A DNA stretch of 64,000 bases from Methylophilaceae bacterium 11 (GTDB taxonomy: Bacteria > Pseudomonadota > Gammaproteobacteria > Burkholderiales > Methylophilaceae). Below, one piece after another: positions 34,980 through 44,453 of this stretch; positions within the stretch are counted from its first letter, which is position 1; each line of letters starts with the position of its first letter. Both the position numbers and the translations under genes were made by a program. Below the pieces are notes generated by a model. It saw only the letters and a list, made by a program, of their open reading frames with translations, ran no database searches and was not told the origin of the DNA. The stretch lies in NCBI GenBank assembly GCA_000525025.1, contig JCKJ01000001.1, positions 434,001-498,000 on the forward strand, read 5' to 3'.

Positions 34980-35571
34980 TTTATATTGTTTAGTATTGGC
35001 GCTCGGCGCACATGCCGATATGGCCGACATTAACCGTATTTTTCGCCAGTCTCCTAGTTTGGATCGTATGGAGATTTGTCATGGCGGCGGTTGCGCAAAG
35101 TTATCGCTGACCCAACTCTCGCAAGCGGAGTGGGATCAAATCACGTATTTATTTTCACCAATGCCGGAAGATGCACTGCAAGAACGTTTGATGATTGCGC
35201 GCGCAGTAGGCAAGTTGGAGTCACTGATAGGCGTCAATATTGGTACCGCTGGTGATAAAGCAGGTACTTTTAATAACGCCAAGTTTCCTGGTCAATTGGA
35301 CTGTAATGACGAGTCCATCAATACCACCACTTATTTGCGCTTGCTCGTCCAAGCTGGGTTGGTGAGGCATCACGCAGTGGAAGATACCCGCACTCGACAT
35401 TTCTTTTTTTCTGGCTGGCCACATACCACTGCGGTGATTCGCCAAACCGATACTGGGCAGCGCTATGCGGTGGACAGTTGGTTTTATGATAATGGGCAGC
35501 CTGCGACGATTATACCGTTTGAAGTTTGGAAAGATGGGTATGTGCCGGAGGACAGTCCGGTACCGCGCTAA
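34936..35571 (+). CDS. Exported protein with possible Cys-His-Asp triad
   Basis: This 211-residue protein overlaps the second TPM gene by 44 bases, with alternative starts at 34936 and 34948. Residues about 8-28 form a signal peptide (QWCCSLYCLVLALGAHAD). The mature part contains QLDCNDESINTTTYLRLL near residue 122, WPHTTAVIRQ near residue 160 and YAVDSWFYDNG near residue 176. That order (Cys at a helix start, His at a strand, Asp in the next strand) is the layout of transglutaminase-like and papain-like cysteine enzymes. I do not recall a named family, so this is an inference. It is the last gene of the lemA-TPM group, which has no terminator I can see. Confidence 0.65.
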   Translation: MSSVMSSQIVQWCCSLYCLVLALGAHADMADINRIFRQSPSLDRMEICHGGGCAKLSLTQLSQAEWDQITYLFSPMPEDALQERLMIARAVGKLESLIGVNIGTAGDKAGTFNNAKFPGQLDCNDESINTTTYLRLLVQAGLVRHHAVEDTRTRHFFFSGWPHTTAVIRQTDTGQRYAVDSWFYDNGQPATIIPFEVWKDGYVPEDSPVPR

Positions 35572-35659
35572 CGGTCGTCACAAACTCTGCTGACTAATTG
35601 ATCGATTCCCTATAAAATTCATCCTTCTCAAGATTTGCTAGTTAAAGGCTATATTCGCT

Positions 35660-37369
35660 ATGCGCGCTTCAAAATTTTTTATTGCCACCCAAAAAGAGGC
35701 ACCTGCCGATGCAGAACTCATCAGCCACAAATTGATGGTACGTGCAGGCTTAATCAAAAAGCTAGGCAGTGGCCTGTATAACTGGATGCCGCTTGGCTTG
35801 CGTGTGTTACGCAAAGTTGAAAACATTGTGCGCGATGAAATGAATAAAGCCGGTGCGTTGGAGTTGCTGATGCCTGCCGTACAACCTAAAGAACTGTGGG
35901 AAGAGACAGGTCGCTGGGCAGTATTCGGGCCACAAATGCTCAAAATTCAAGATCGCCATGAACGCGATTTCTGTTTTGGCCCAACGCATGAGGAAGTGAT
36001 TACCGATATTGCACGTAAAGAAATCAATAGCTATAAACAATTGCCGTTGAATTTTTATCAAATTCAAACCAAATTCCGTGATGAGATTCGCCCACGTTTT
36101 GGGGTGATGCGCGCCCGTGAGTTTTTGATGAAAGACGCGTATTCGTTTCATACCAGCTACGACTGTTTGCAGAACACCTATAGCGAGATGCACCAAGCCT
36201 ACAGCAATGTATTTACGCGTTTGGGGCTCAAATTCCGTGCGGTCAAAGCAGATTCAGGCGCCATTGGTGGTGATGGCTCACAAGAGTTTCACGTGCTGGC
36301 CGATAGCGGTGAAGATGCGTTGGCTTACTGTGAGCAATCCGATTACGCAGCCAATGTGGAATTGGCTGAAGCTGTGACGACGATAACCCGCGCAGCGCCC
36401 AGTGAAGCCATGCGTGAAGTCGATACGCCAAAACAAACCGCCTGTGAAGATGTGGCAAAACTGTTAGGGGTTGGCATTGAACGCACGGTGAAAGCGGTGG
36501 CCTTTGTTGCACAAGAAAAGTTTTACCTCGCATTGTTACGTGGTGACCACATGCTGAATGAAGTAAAACTGACAAAATTGTCAGGTTTGGCCGATTTTAG
36601 GCTGGCCACTGAAGAAGAGATTCGCGCCAATTTAAATTGTCCACCCGGCTTTATTGGGCCGGTCAATGTAGGTGCAAACGTGCATGTGATTGCAGATAGC
36701 ACGGTTGCAGCCATGAGCGACTTTATTTGTGGGGCGAATAAACCTAAATTCCATTTGGCTGGCGTGAATTTTGCTCGTGATTTACAGGAGCCTAGCGTGG
36801 TGGCCGATATCCGCAATGTAGTTGCGGGTGATATCAGCCCAGATGGCAAAGGCACATTGTCTCTTTGTCGTGGTATTGAAGTCGGGCATATCTTCCAATT
36901 GCGTACCAAATATGCCAAGGCCATGAATGCGACTTATTTGGACGAGCATGGACAATCGCAAGTCATGGAAATGGGCTGTTATGGCATAGGCGTATCTCGT
37001 ATCGTGGGTGCTGCCATTGAGCAAGGCAATGATGACAAAGGGATTATTTTCCCATTGAGCATGGCACCGTTTGAAGTGGTAATTTGTCCAATTGGGATGG
37101 ATAAAAGCGATCAAGTGAAAACAACGGCTTTACAGCTTTATGCAGATTTAACAGCGGCCGGTGTCGATGTGTTACTCGATGATAGAAATGAACGCCCGGG
37201 CGTCATGTTTGCGGAAAGCGATTTGATGGGTATACCACATCGGGTTGTGATTGGTGATCGCGGTTTGGCTGAGGGTAATGTGGAATATAAATCACGTAAA
37301 TCGCCTGATGCACAAACGATCGCGTTACCAGATACTTTAAATTTTATTCAACAGGTATTAATCAGTTAA
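35660..37369 (+). CDS. proS: Prolyl-tRNA synthetase (bacterial type)
   Basis: This 569-residue class IIa synthetase attaches proline to tRNA-Pro. Motif 1 lies at [20 protein letters not shown], motif 2 near [18 protein letters not shown], and motif 3 at [17 protein letters not shown]. The editing INS domain (which removes Ala-tRNA) sits between motifs 2 and 3, as expected for this length. The C-terminal anticodon-binding domain contains [19 protein letters not shown]. Start and length are normal. It precedes a lytic transglycosylase gene by 20 bases. Confidence 0.97.
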   Translation: MRASKFFIATQKEAPADAELISHKLMVRAGLIKKLGSGLYNWMPLGLRVLRKVENIVRDEMNKAGALELLMPAVQPKELWEETGRWAVFGPQMLKIQDRHERDFCFGPTHEEVITDIARKEINSYKQLPLNFYQIQTKFRDEIRPRFGVMRAREFLMKDAYSFHTSYDCLQNTYSEMHQAYSNVFTRLGLKFRAVKADSGAIGGDGSQEFHVLADSGEDALAYCEQSDYAANVELAEAVTTITRAAPSEAMREVDTPKQTACEDVAKLLGVGIERTVKAVAFVAQEKFYLALLRGDHMLNEVKLTKLSGLADFRLATEEEIRANLNCPPGFIGPVNVGANVHVIADSTVAAMSDFICGANKPKFHLAGVNFARDLQEPSVVADIRNVVAGDISPDGKGTLSLCRGIEVGHIFQLRTKYAKAMNATYLDEHGQSQVMEMGCYGIGVSRIVGAAIEQGNDDKGIIFPLSMAPFEVVICPIGMDKSDQVKTTALQLYADLTAAGVDVLLDDRNERPGVMFAESDLMGIPHRVVIGDRGLAEGNVEYKSRKSPDAQTIALPDTLNFIQQVLIS

Positions 37370-37389
37370 AAAAGTGACTTAATAGATCC

Positions 37390-37983
37390 ATGCGTAAAAC
37401 TCTTTTCATTGTGCTGATGTGTCTCGTGGCTACTTGCTTTGCAGGTGGTCAGCGTGAAGAGCCGCTATCGAATAGTGTGAAGGCGGTGATGCAAAAATCC
37501 ATCAGTGATTTGGCGGCGCCGCAGTTGATATTTGATAATCCGGCAGAGGGTGAGGCTTGGCTTGAGCAAATGTCAGTGAGGCTGCAAAAGCGCATTCCTG
37601 ATGAGACATACAGAAGAGATTTCTTGAGATCAGTTCATTACGAGGCCACGCGGGCAGGGTTGGATCCGCAAGTGGTATTAGGGTTAATCCAGGTGGAAAG
37701 TGGGTTCAAAAAATATGCGGTATCGAGTGTGGGCGCGCGTGGTTATATGCAAGTGATGCCATTTTGGGTGCGTAGTATCGGCAGTCAAGATCATAATTTG
37801 TTTGATATGCGCCTAAACTTACGCTATGGATGCACAATTTTAAGGCACTATTTAGACATTGAGCGTGGTAATTATTTTCGTGCACTAGGTCGCTACAATG
37901 GTAGCCTTGGTAAGCCCCAATACCCTAATTTAGTTGTCAATACTTGGCGTAAGCACTGGGATTACGTAACCGCATCACGTTAA
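37390..37983 (+). CDS. Lytic transglycosylase (SLT domain)
   Basis: This 197-residue exported enzyme cleaves peptidoglycan glycan strands to form 1,6-anhydroMurNAc. Residues 1-19 form the signal peptide (LFIVLMCLVATCFAGG). The SLT domain contains GLIQVESGFKKYAVSSVGA near residue 97, with the catalytic Glu in VESGF, then GYMQVMPFWV and the GRYNGSLGKPQYPN segment. Length fits a small single-domain enzyme. It follows proS closely and could share its transcript, though the roles differ. Confidence 0.93.
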   Translation: MRKTLFIVLMCLVATCFAGGQREEPLSNSVKAVMQKSISDLAAPQLIFDNPAEGEAWLEQMSVRLQKRIPDETYRRDFLRSVHYEATRAGLDPQVVLGLIQVESGFKKYAVSSVGARGYMQVMPFWVRSIGSQDHNLFDMRLNLRYGCTILRHYLDIERGNYFRALGRYNGSLGKPQYPNLVVNTWRKHWDYVTASR

Positions 37984-38194
37984 ACACCTCGCTTCAAACT
38001 CTCCAACTCGCCCTAGATTGGGGCGGTCAAATTTAAAAAAACTTGCAACATGCACCAAAATGAGACTAGACTGCGTTTCAGTTAGCGCATGGCGTTCTTG
38101 TGCTTAAAGTTTTAAACAAGGGCTGTATGCACTAACGATTTAGCATAGAAGACTTTTTTAAAAATGAGCAGGACCAAAACAAAGGGAGAACAGA

Positions 38195-38698
38195 ATGTCG
38201 AAGTTAACAGCATTGGCAGTAAGTATCGCGGTTTTAGGGGGCGTTTGGGCATTTTTAGCTTTTAATCCATTGGCAAGTGTTGCGCTGGTGTGGGTTGGGT
38301 TTATTGCATGGGGGTGTTTTTTCCATACGGGTGGAGACACCGCAGCATTACAAAAAACAATCGCAGGCATGGTGTATGGTGCAGTGATTGCCGGGGTTGC
38401 GCTGTACTTGGTGAACTCAGGTATGCTGGCTGGTTTGGGTGTATTGGCAGTGCCAGTCATTATTGCTGTCACTGTATTTTTGTTGGTAATTGTGGCGGGC
38501 TGTAACCTTTTGTCTGTTGTGCCTGCTAATGTCTACGGCTATGCAGCTGCAGCTGGTTTGGCGTTAACCGCTGGCTCTGCTGCCAATGTGACTGCATTAG
38601 ATGCTACTAACCCTGTGATTATGGTGATTATTTCAACTGTCATTGGTGCGTTGTTCGGGCTGGCCTCTGGTAAGCTTGCAGGTGCGCTTGGTAAATAG
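38195..38698 (+). CDS. DUF1097 membrane protein, YcdZ-like
   Basis: This 167-residue protein has about five transmembrane segments and matches the DUF1097 family (YcdZ in E. coli). The N-terminus (LTALAVSIAVLGGVWAFLAF) and the motif TGGDTAALQKTIAGMVYG near residue 48 are typical. The function is unknown; transport-related proposals remain unproven. AAAGGGAGAAC precedes the ATG. A leader of about 210 bases separates it from the previous gene, and I see no gene in it. Confidence 0.85.
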   Translation: MSKLTALAVSIAVLGGVWAFLAFNPLASVALVWVGFIAWGCFFHTGGDTAALQKTIAGMVYGAVIAGVALYLVNSGMLAGLGVLAVPVIIAVTVFLLVIVAGCNLLSVVPANVYGYAAAAGLALTAGSAANVTALDATNPVIMVIISTVIGALFGLASGKLAGALGK

Positions 38699-38715
38699 CT
38701 TGCTCCTGTAACAAA

Positions 38716-38747
38716 AGAAAAACCGCATCTCGATGCGGTTTTTTTGT
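38716..38747. terminator. Bidirectional terminator
   Basis: AACCGCATC and GATGCGGTT form a 9-bp stem with a 2-base centre, flanked by A- and T-tracts, between the convergent DUF1097 gene and the hypothetical gene at 38766. Confidence 0.9.
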
Positions 38748-38765
38748 ATCTGTTGCGATTACATT

Positions 38766-39734
38766 TTATTTGACGACTTTAAACCCACAATAGGTGCCAA
38801 ACTCGCCTTCGGTTTCGTGATACACAAACAACATATCATTGGTATAGCCGAGTCCGTTGTAATGGTTTTGTGCACGCAACTTCATGTCTTTGGGTAATTC
38901 GCTTTTGGCAATAAATTTCCCGGTCAGGTCAAACACCAGCGCTGCTTTGTGATCGACATCCAGCAACACAAGCTCATGGCCTTTCACGCCGGTATACGCA
39001 ATAAAATGATCGCTGATATCATCGTGCAGAACATTCGGGGTTTTAAAATCCAAGCTAATCTCACTCAGTTTTTCGCGATTCTTTGGATCTACAATCCACA
39101 CAATATTGCTGCGCTCTTGTTTGGCAAAGTAGCGCTTATTCTCAGCGTCGTAGGTGGGCATGGTAGCAGCATCACCAAACGCAGGGTTAAATTGAATCAC
39201 TTCGCCAGAGGTGTCTTTGACTTCACCGGTCTCAGCCAAATCGATCGAGTAAATGCCGGTGTTCGGTGAGAAGCCAACACTACTGGAAATATTGTAGGTC
39301 ACCGTTTCTAGCTTGCCAGTATTGGGGTTGAAGTAGATCGAGCGATTGTCATAGCCTGGCTTTGCCGAGTTGATGTATTTGCCCTCTTTGGAGTATGCAT
39401 GAATCTCAGACTTGGAGCTGGGTGCTTCAAACTCAGAGCCTATCGGCGCCAATCCGCCATCGGCAATGTAGTAAGTCTGATTGAAAGGGACATAGGCAAC
39501 GGTCATCGGACGTGTGGTTGGTTTTTTAACCAATGGAATCTTAATGCCTAGTTGCGCCTCGGAGATAACTTCAGCTTGCAGAGACGGCGTGCATAGCGCG
39601 CCTGTTGAAATGAAGATAGCCATTAGGCTTGGCTTGAATACAGAGTGGCGCAATTTGAATCCCCGTGTAATAAATACGTATGATAAATAAATGATTGTGA
39701 TAAATAGTAGTGCAATCGAATAGTCAATCGACAT
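38766..39734 (-). CDS. Hypothetical exported protein, probable beta-propeller
   Basis: This 322-residue protein begins with a hydrophobic segment (residues 5-22) and a second one (about 37-53, ending LQAEVIS) that could serve as signal peptide; M38 at 39623 is an alternative start. The rest is rich in repeated short beta patterns such as GIYSIDLAETGEVKDTSGE, IVWIVDPKNREKLSEI and LVLLDVDHKAALVFDLTGK, as in six- or seven-bladed propellers. I do not recognise a family. It lies 20 bases after queA on the same strand and may share its transcript. Function unknown. Confidence 0.6.
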   Translation of the reverse strand: MSIDYSIALLFITIIYLSYVFITRGFKLRHSVFKPSLMAIFISTGALCTPSLQAEVISEAQLGIKIPLVKKPTTRPMTVAYVPFNQTYYIADGGLAPIGSEFEAPSSKSEIHAYSKEGKYINSAKPGYDNRSIYFNPNTGKLETVTYNISSSVGFSPNTGIYSIDLAETGEVKDTSGEVIQFNPAFGDAATMPTYDAENKRYFAKQERSNIVWIVDPKNREKLSEISLDFKTPNVLHDDISDHFIAYTGVKGHELVLLDVDHKAALVFDLTGKFIAKSELPKDMKLRAQNHYNGLGYTNDMLFVYHETEGEFGTYCGFKVVK

Positions 39735-39754
39735 GGTTTAAGTCAACATAGTTC

Positions 39755-40786
39755 CTACAGTGTTGCACGTTCAATCAGCATGGCATCCCCATAACTAAAA
39801 AAGCGGTATTGCTGCCTAATAGCATGTTCATACGCCGACATGATGTGGGTATAGCCAGCAAAGGCTGACACTAGCATCATTAAGGTGCTTTTGGGCAGGT
39901 GAAAGTTAGTCAGCAAGCGATCCACCACATTAAAAGAATAGCCAGGCGTAATGAAAATATTGGTTTCGCCGCTACCTGCTGTCAGTGGTCCGTGTTGTGC
40001 TGCACTTTCTAAAGCTCTCAGCGCGGTAGTGCCAACGGCCAAAATGCGTCCGCCATTTTGACGAGTGGATTGAATCAAGGCCACGGTTTCTTCCGGAATA
40101 TGGTAGTGCTCACTGTGCATTTTGTGGGCGCTAATCTCATCTACCTTGACTGGCTGAAAGGTGCCTGCCCCTACGTGTAAGGTCACATAAGCAATACGAA
40201 CACCCATCGCCTGTATATTACTTAGCATGGTTTCATCAAAATGCAGACCGGCAGTTGGTGCGGCGACTGCGCCAGCATGTTTCGCATATACGGTTTGGTA
40301 GCGTGTTTCGTCTTCAGATTCGGCTGCATGTGTAATATAAGGTGGCAGTGGCAAATGCCCATACTGATCCAGTAGATTAAAGATAGACGATGCGTGATGA
40401 AATTTGAGTAAAAATAAATCATCTTGGCGCGCGGTGACTTCTACTTCAATGGCGTTCTCTAACAGTAGTCGCGCACCGGGTTTGGGCGCACGCGATGCGC
40501 GTACATGGGCTAGCGCTTCGTGGTCATTCAGTACACGCTCGATCATGATTTCCACAGCACCTCCTGTCGACTTTTGTCCAAACAGCCGCGCTTTGATCAC
40601 GCGCGTGTCATTGAAGATAACGAGGTCATGCGGAGATAACCAGTCTGTCAGGTGTGCAAATGTACCGTCCACCAGTTGACCGGAATTGCCATCCACATGT
40701 AACAGGCGGCTACCATTACGTTTTTCTGCCGGAAATTGTGCAATTAACTCAGAAGGTAAATAAAAATCGAATTCTTGGGTTCGCAT
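39755..40786 (-). CDS. queA: S-adenosylmethionine:tRNA ribosyltransferase-isomerase
   Basis: This 343-residue enzyme converts preQ1 in tRNA to epoxyqueuosine by transferring and rearranging the ribose of SAM. Family motifs include DFYLPSELIAQFPAEKRNGSR at the start (read in parts), VAAPTAGLHFDE near residue 171, and LTNFHLPKSTLMMLVSAFAG near the C-terminus. Length is normal. The start at 40786 is standard. No tgt gene is adjacent in this window; the previously described hypothetical gene follows it. Confidence 0.96.
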   Translation of the reverse strand: MRTQEFDFYLPSELIAQFPAEKRNGSRLLHVDGNSGQLVDGTFAHLTDWLSPHDLVIFNDTRVIKARLFGQKSTGGAVEIMIERVLNDHEALAHVRASRAPKPGARLLLENAIEVEVTARQDDLFLLKFHHASSIFNLLDQYGHLPLPPYITHAAESEDETRYQTVYAKHAGAVAAPTAGLHFDETMLSNIQAMGVRIAYVTLHVGAGTFQPVKVDEISAHKMHSEHYHIPEETVALIQSTRQNGGRILAVGTTALRALESAAQHGPLTAGSGETNIFITPGYSFNVVDRLLTNFHLPKSTLMMLVSAFAGYTHIMSAYEHAIRQQYRFFSYGDAMLIERATL

Positions 40787-40801
40787 AATGCGAATAGCTT
40801 G

Positions 40802-40810
40802 TTATAATAG
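40802..40810 (+). promoter_or_regulatory. Extended -10 promoter of tRNA-Leu
   Basis: TGTTATAAT is a near-perfect extended -10 element (TGn then TATAAT), about 28 bases before the tRNA 5' end. No clear -35 box is visible. It is the best promoter-like element in the gap before tRNA-Leu. Confidence 0.6.
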
Positions 40811-40837
40811 CGAAGTTGCACATTATATACCTCCTGC

Positions 40838-40924
40838 CGGGATGGCGGAATTGGTAGACGCACGGGACTCAAAATCCCGCGTTGGAAACAACGTGCCGGT
40901 TCGATTCCGGCTCCCGGCACCAGC
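40838..40924 (+). tRNA. tRNA-Leu (anticodon CAA)
   Basis: The acceptor arm GCCGGGA pairs with TCCCGGC, followed by A and an encoded CCA. The anticodon loop is CTCAAAA with anticodon CAA (decoding UUG). The long variable arm (about 13-15 bases, GTTGGAAACAACG region) is typical of class II leucine tRNAs, and GGTTCGATTCC gives the T loop. Length of 87 bases fits. It is the only tRNA seen in this window. Confidence 0.96.
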
Positions 40925-40996
40925 AATCGTAAAATACATCTGCGATGGCTAGATATTAAGTAAATATAACCGCATAAAATCATCATGGTACGACGC

Positions 40997-41022
40997 AAGG
41001 GCTTGAAAAAGCCCTTTTTTTG
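40997..41022 (+). terminator. Rho-independent terminator after tRNA-Leu
   Basis: AAGGGCTT pairs with AAGCCCTT around a short loop, followed by a T-run. It lies about 73 bases after the tRNA, so the primary transcript has a trailer that is processed. Confidence 0.8.
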
Positions 41023-41109
41023 TGCTATTTTTCACGGGCTTGTAACAGTTTGTAACAAGTCTTAAGTATGTTGTTACAAGATTGGTTGTCTGTCACTGGG
41101 ATTTGTTCC

Positions 41110-41571
41110 ATGCTATCAGTGTTTGATTACAAAATTATTGCGCGACCAAATAACTCCCTGACTTCTGAGGGTGCTTATAAGTTGTTAGCGATTCTTGCAG
41201 TGATTGCATTGATGGTTGCGGTGGGGTTTACGCATATTGGGGCATGGTTAGTGTTGCCGTTTGCTGGGTTGGAATTGTTGGCATTTGCGTTAGCGTTCTA
41301 CTACATTAGGTTGCATGCTGCTGATTTTGAGAGCATTACAATCGATGGTGACCAAGTGCTGGTCGAAAAAAAACACAATCGAGATGTGAGTGCGACAGTG
41401 TTTCAGCGTTATTGGACACAGGTCAGTGTGAAAGAATCCGCAGGCGGTAAGCATGCACTAATGATTGGATCGCACGGCAAAGAGGTGGAGTTTGGCAAGC
41501 ATTTTATCGACGATGAGCAGCGACTTGCTCTGGTGCGAGAACTAAAAAAGAAATTAAGAAACATTAACTAA
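41110..41571 (+). CDS. DUF2244 membrane protein
   Basis: This 153-residue protein matches the DUF2244 family, with two transmembrane segments (LLAILAVIALMVAVGFTHIG and LVLPFAGLELLAFALAFYYI) and a cytoplasmic C-terminal half (ESITIDGDQVLVEKKHNRD near residue 78, KEVEFGKHFIDDEQRL). The start at 41110 is chosen since GGGA sits 9 bases upstream and it preserves the family N-terminus. It lies 16 bases upstream of ctaC and appears to be part of the oxidase operon, as in other betaproteobacteria; the function is unknown. Confidence 0.85.
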   Translation: MLSVFDYKIIARPNNSLTSEGAYKLLAILAVIALMVAVGFTHIGAWLVLPFAGLELLAFALAFYYIRLHAADFESITIDGDQVLVEKKHNRDVSATVFQRYWTQVSVKESAGGKHALMIGSHGKEVEFGKHFIDDEQRLALVRELKKKLRNIN

Positions 41572-41587
41572 ATTTGATTTTGGAGTA

Positions 41588-42760
41588 ATGGAGATGCAAG
41601 TGTTTAAAAAAATTGGGGTAGGTTTAGCTGCATTGCTGGCTTCGCTCAATGTATATGCGGATTACAGTTGGAACTTTCCTGAGCCAGTGACCCCAATGGC
41701 GTTGGATACATTGCATGTGCACAACAAATTCATGATTATTACTGCGATTATTTTCTTCGCAGTGCTCGCAATTATGATTTATTCAATTTTTGCACACCGT
41801 AAAAGCAAGGGTTACAAAGCCGTTGCAGACAAAGCGCCATCTACAGCCGTAGAGATTTTTTGGACACTGATCCCTTTTGCAATTCTGCTCTTAATTGACT
41901 TTGTGATCATGGGTATTCCGGCGTACCACAGTGTGGTGATGATGGAAGACACGCGTGATCAATCGAATATGGTCATTAAAATTACCGGTTCACAATGGCG
42001 TTGGCAATATGAGTACTTAGATGGTGACGCAAAAGGCATTAAATTCGTCAGCAACTTAGTGACGACAGATGACCAACTGCACAATAAAGCAGAAAAAGGT
42101 GAGCACTACTTATTAGAAGTGGATAATCCTTTGGTGTTGCCAGTGGGTGAGAAGGTGCGTATTTTGATGACAGCATCTGATGTGCTACATAACTGGTGGG
42201 TGCCTCAGTTTGGTTCATCACGTGTGGCAGTGCCTGGTTTTATTCGTGAAACATGGGTGCAAGTGGAAAAAGCTGGTACTTACCGCGGCCAATGTAAAGA
42301 ATTGTGCGGTAAAGGTCATGGTTATATGCCTGTAGTGGTCAACGCCGTGCCGATGGAAGAATACAAGGTTTGGGTTGCTAAAAAGCAAGAAGAACAAAAA
42401 GCGGCAAGCGAAGTCAAAGAAATGACTAAAGAAGACTTGGTTGCGCAAGGTAAAACTGTATACGAGAAAAACTGTGCCGTATGTCACCAAGTGACGGGTG
42501 CTGGTTTGCCTCCTGCTTTCCCTGCACTGACAGGCAGCAAAATCGCAACTGGGCCGATTTTTGGCGCAGATGGAAAATATTTAAAAGACAGTCATCTGGA
42601 TCGTTTATTAAACGGTAAAGGTGTCATGCCGGCTTGGAAGGCAACGTTGAATGATACTGAGATTGCTGCAGTGATTACTTACGAAAGACAAGCGCTAGGT
42701 AATGCAGCAACCGTAGACCCAATTGTTCAGCCTACGCAAGTTAAAGCGGCACGTGAATAA
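41588..42760 (+). CDS. ctaC: Cytochrome c oxidase subunit II fused to cytochrome c
   Basis: This 390-residue protein has a signal peptide (residues 1-24, ending NVYAD), two transmembrane helices (IITAIIFFAVLAIMI and EIFWTLIPFAILLLIDFVI) and a periplasmic CuA domain. CuA ligands lie in DVLHNWWVPQFG (His) and GQCKELCGKGHGYMPV (Cys-x3-Cys, His, Met). A C-terminal cytochrome c domain follows, with the heme site CAVCHQ near residue 297 and a likely axial Met in KGVMPAW. This is the Caa3-like fused form of subunit II. The ATG at 41594 is an alternative start. It is in the operon with ctaD. Confidence 0.96.
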   Translation: MEMQVFKKIGVGLAALLASLNVYADYSWNFPEPVTPMALDTLHVHNKFMIITAIIFFAVLAIMIYSIFAHRKSKGYKAVADKAPSTAVEIFWTLIPFAILLLIDFVIMGIPAYHSVVMMEDTRDQSNMVIKITGSQWRWQYEYLDGDAKGIKFVSNLVTTDDQLHNKAEKGEHYLLEVDNPLVLPVGEKVRILMTASDVLHNWWVPQFGSSRVAVPGFIRETWVQVEKAGTYRGQCKELCGKGHGYMPVVVNAVPMEEYKVWVAKKQEEQKAASEVKEMTKEDLVAQGKTVYEKNCAVCHQVTGAGLPPAFPALTGSKIATGPIFGADGKYLKDSHLDRLLNGKGVMPAWKATLNDTEIAAVITYERQALGNAATVDPIVQPTQVKAARE

Positions 42761-42803
42761 TTAGTATTTTTTTAAATAGTTCTAAGGCGATTAGGAGAGC
42801 ATT

Positions 42804-44396
42804 ATGAGTACTACAACTGTAGCGCATCATGAAGAGCACAGCGATCACCCAACCGGTATCATGCGTTGGTTGACAACAACAAATCACAAAGACATTGGTA
42901 CGATGTATCTTACCTTTTCTTTAATTATGTTCTTGGTGGGGGGCTCAATGATTTTGGGTATCCGTGCCGAGTTATTTAAGCCAGGTCTTCAGTTGATGAA
43001 CCCTGACTTTTTTAACCAGTTGATTGGCGTGCATGCGTTGATCATGATTTTCGCGGCCTTGATGCCTGCAGCCACTGGGTTTGCTAACTGGATGATCCCG
43101 TTGCAAATCGGTGCACCAGATATGGCGCTTCCGCGTTTGAATAACTGGGGCTTCTGGTTACTTCCTCCTTCAGCAATTCTACTTACCTTACCATTTACCT
43201 TGGCTTTATTTGGCATTGGCGATGGTGCACTAGCAACAGGCTGGACATTCTATCCGCCGCTATCAGTGCAAGGCGGTATCGGTGTAGATTTCGCGATTTT
43301 TGCCGTTCACTTATTGGGTATTTCATCTGTGATGGGTTCTATCAACATCATCGTGACTTTATTCAATATGCGCGCACCTGGCATGACGTTGATGAAAATG
43401 CCAATGTTTGCATGGGGCTGGTTGATTACTGCATTCTTATTGGTTGCGACTATTCCTGTATTGGCTGGTGCAGTGACCATGTTGTTGACAGACCGTCACT
43501 TCGGTACGCACTTCTTTGATGCGGCTGGTGGTGGTGACCCAATCATGTTCCAACACTTGTTCTGGTTCTTTGGTCACCCAGAAGTGTATATTTTGTTACT
43601 GCCAGTATGGGGTTTCATTCCACAAATCTTACAAACATTCTCACGTAAACCAATGTATGGCTACAAGGCACAAGTGTACTCACTATGGGCAATTGGTGCG
43701 TTAGCTGTGGTTGTTTGGGCGCATCACTTCTTTACAGCGGGTATGCCTGTGCCTGCATTGCTCTACTTTATGTATAGCACGATGGCGATTTCACTCCCAT
43801 TGGCCGTGTTGTTCTTCTGCTGGATTAAAACCATGTGGAAAGGCTCCATGACCTTTGAAACACCGATGTTGTTTGCGGTGGGTTGGATTATCTTGTTCGG
43901 TATCGGTGGTTTAACCGGCTTGGTATTGGCGGACGTAGCAGCTGATGCGCAATACCACAACAGCTATTTCGTTGTAGCGCACTTCCACTACACACTGTTT
44001 GCTGGCGGTATCATGGGTATCATGGCAGGCGTGTACTACTGGTTGCCAAAAATGACTGGTCATATGTACAACGAGAAGTTAGGTAAACTGCATTTCTGGT
44101 TAACTGCTATTTCTTTCAACGTGACTTTCATTCCACAATTCTTTGTTGGTTTAGCAGGTATGCCACGTCGTATTCCTGACTATGCATTGCAATTTGCAGA
44201 GTTCAATATGATCTCGACCATCGGTGCCTTTATCTTGGGTCTATCGCAATTGTTGTTTGTGTATAACATCATCAGTTGTGCTCGAGGCGGTCAAAAAGCA
44301 ACAGATAAAGTGTGGGAAGGTGCAGAAGGCTTGGAATGGACATTACCATCTCCACCGCCATACCATAGCTTTAACGAACAACCTGTTATTAAGTAA
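42804..44396 (+). CDS. ctaD: Cytochrome c oxidase subunit I
   Basis: This 530-residue protein is the catalytic subunit of an aa3-type heme-copper oxidase that reduces oxygen and pumps protons. About twelve transmembrane helices are present. Heme and copper ligands are visible in HALIMIFAALMPAATG (heme a), WFFGHPEVYILLLPVWGF (CuB His with the cross-linked Tyr region), AHHFFTAGM (CuB His pair) and FVVAHFHYTLFAGG (heme ligands). GAGGAGAG-like sequence precedes the ATG. It is followed by a small gene and ctaG. Confidence 0.97.
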   Translation: MSTTTVAHHEEHSDHPTGIMRWLTTTNHKDIGTMYLTFSLIMFLVGGSMILGIRAELFKPGLQLMNPDFFNQLIGVHALIMIFAALMPAATGFANWMIPLQIGAPDMALPRLNNWGFWLLPPSAILLTLPFTLALFGIGDGALATGWTFYPPLSVQGGIGVDFAIFAVHLLGISSVMGSINIIVTLFNMRAPGMTLMKMPMFAWGWLITAFLLVATIPVLAGAVTMLLTDRHFGTHFFDAAGGGDPIMFQHLFWFFGHPEVYILLLPVWGFIPQILQTFSRKPMYGYKAQVYSLWAIGALAVVVWAHHFFTAGMPVPALLYFMYSTMAISLPLAVLFFCWIKTMWKGSMTFETPMLFAVGWIILFGIGGLTGLVLADVAADAQYHNSYFVVAHFHYTLFAGGIMGIMAGVYYWLPKMTGHMYNEKLGKLHFWLTAISFNVTFIPQFFVGLAGMPRRIPDYALQFAEFNMISTIGAFILGLSQLLFVYNIISCARGGQKATDKVWEGAEGLEWTLPSPPPYHSFNEQPVIK

Positions 44397-44424
44397 TTTA
44401 TTGTTGAGTAACTAAGGAAATATG

Positions 44425-44445
44425 GGGCTTGGTACAGCCAAGCCC
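44425..44445 (+). terminator. Hairpin between ctaD and the small assembly gene
   Basis: GGGCTTGG and CCAAGCCC form an 8-bp perfect stem around TACAG, 29 bases after ctaD. The following T-tract (TGTTTTA) is weak, so this may attenuate or protect the 3' end of the ctaD message rather than fully terminate it. The small gene begins 9 bases later. Confidence 0.6.
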
Positions 44446-44453
44446 TGTTTTAA

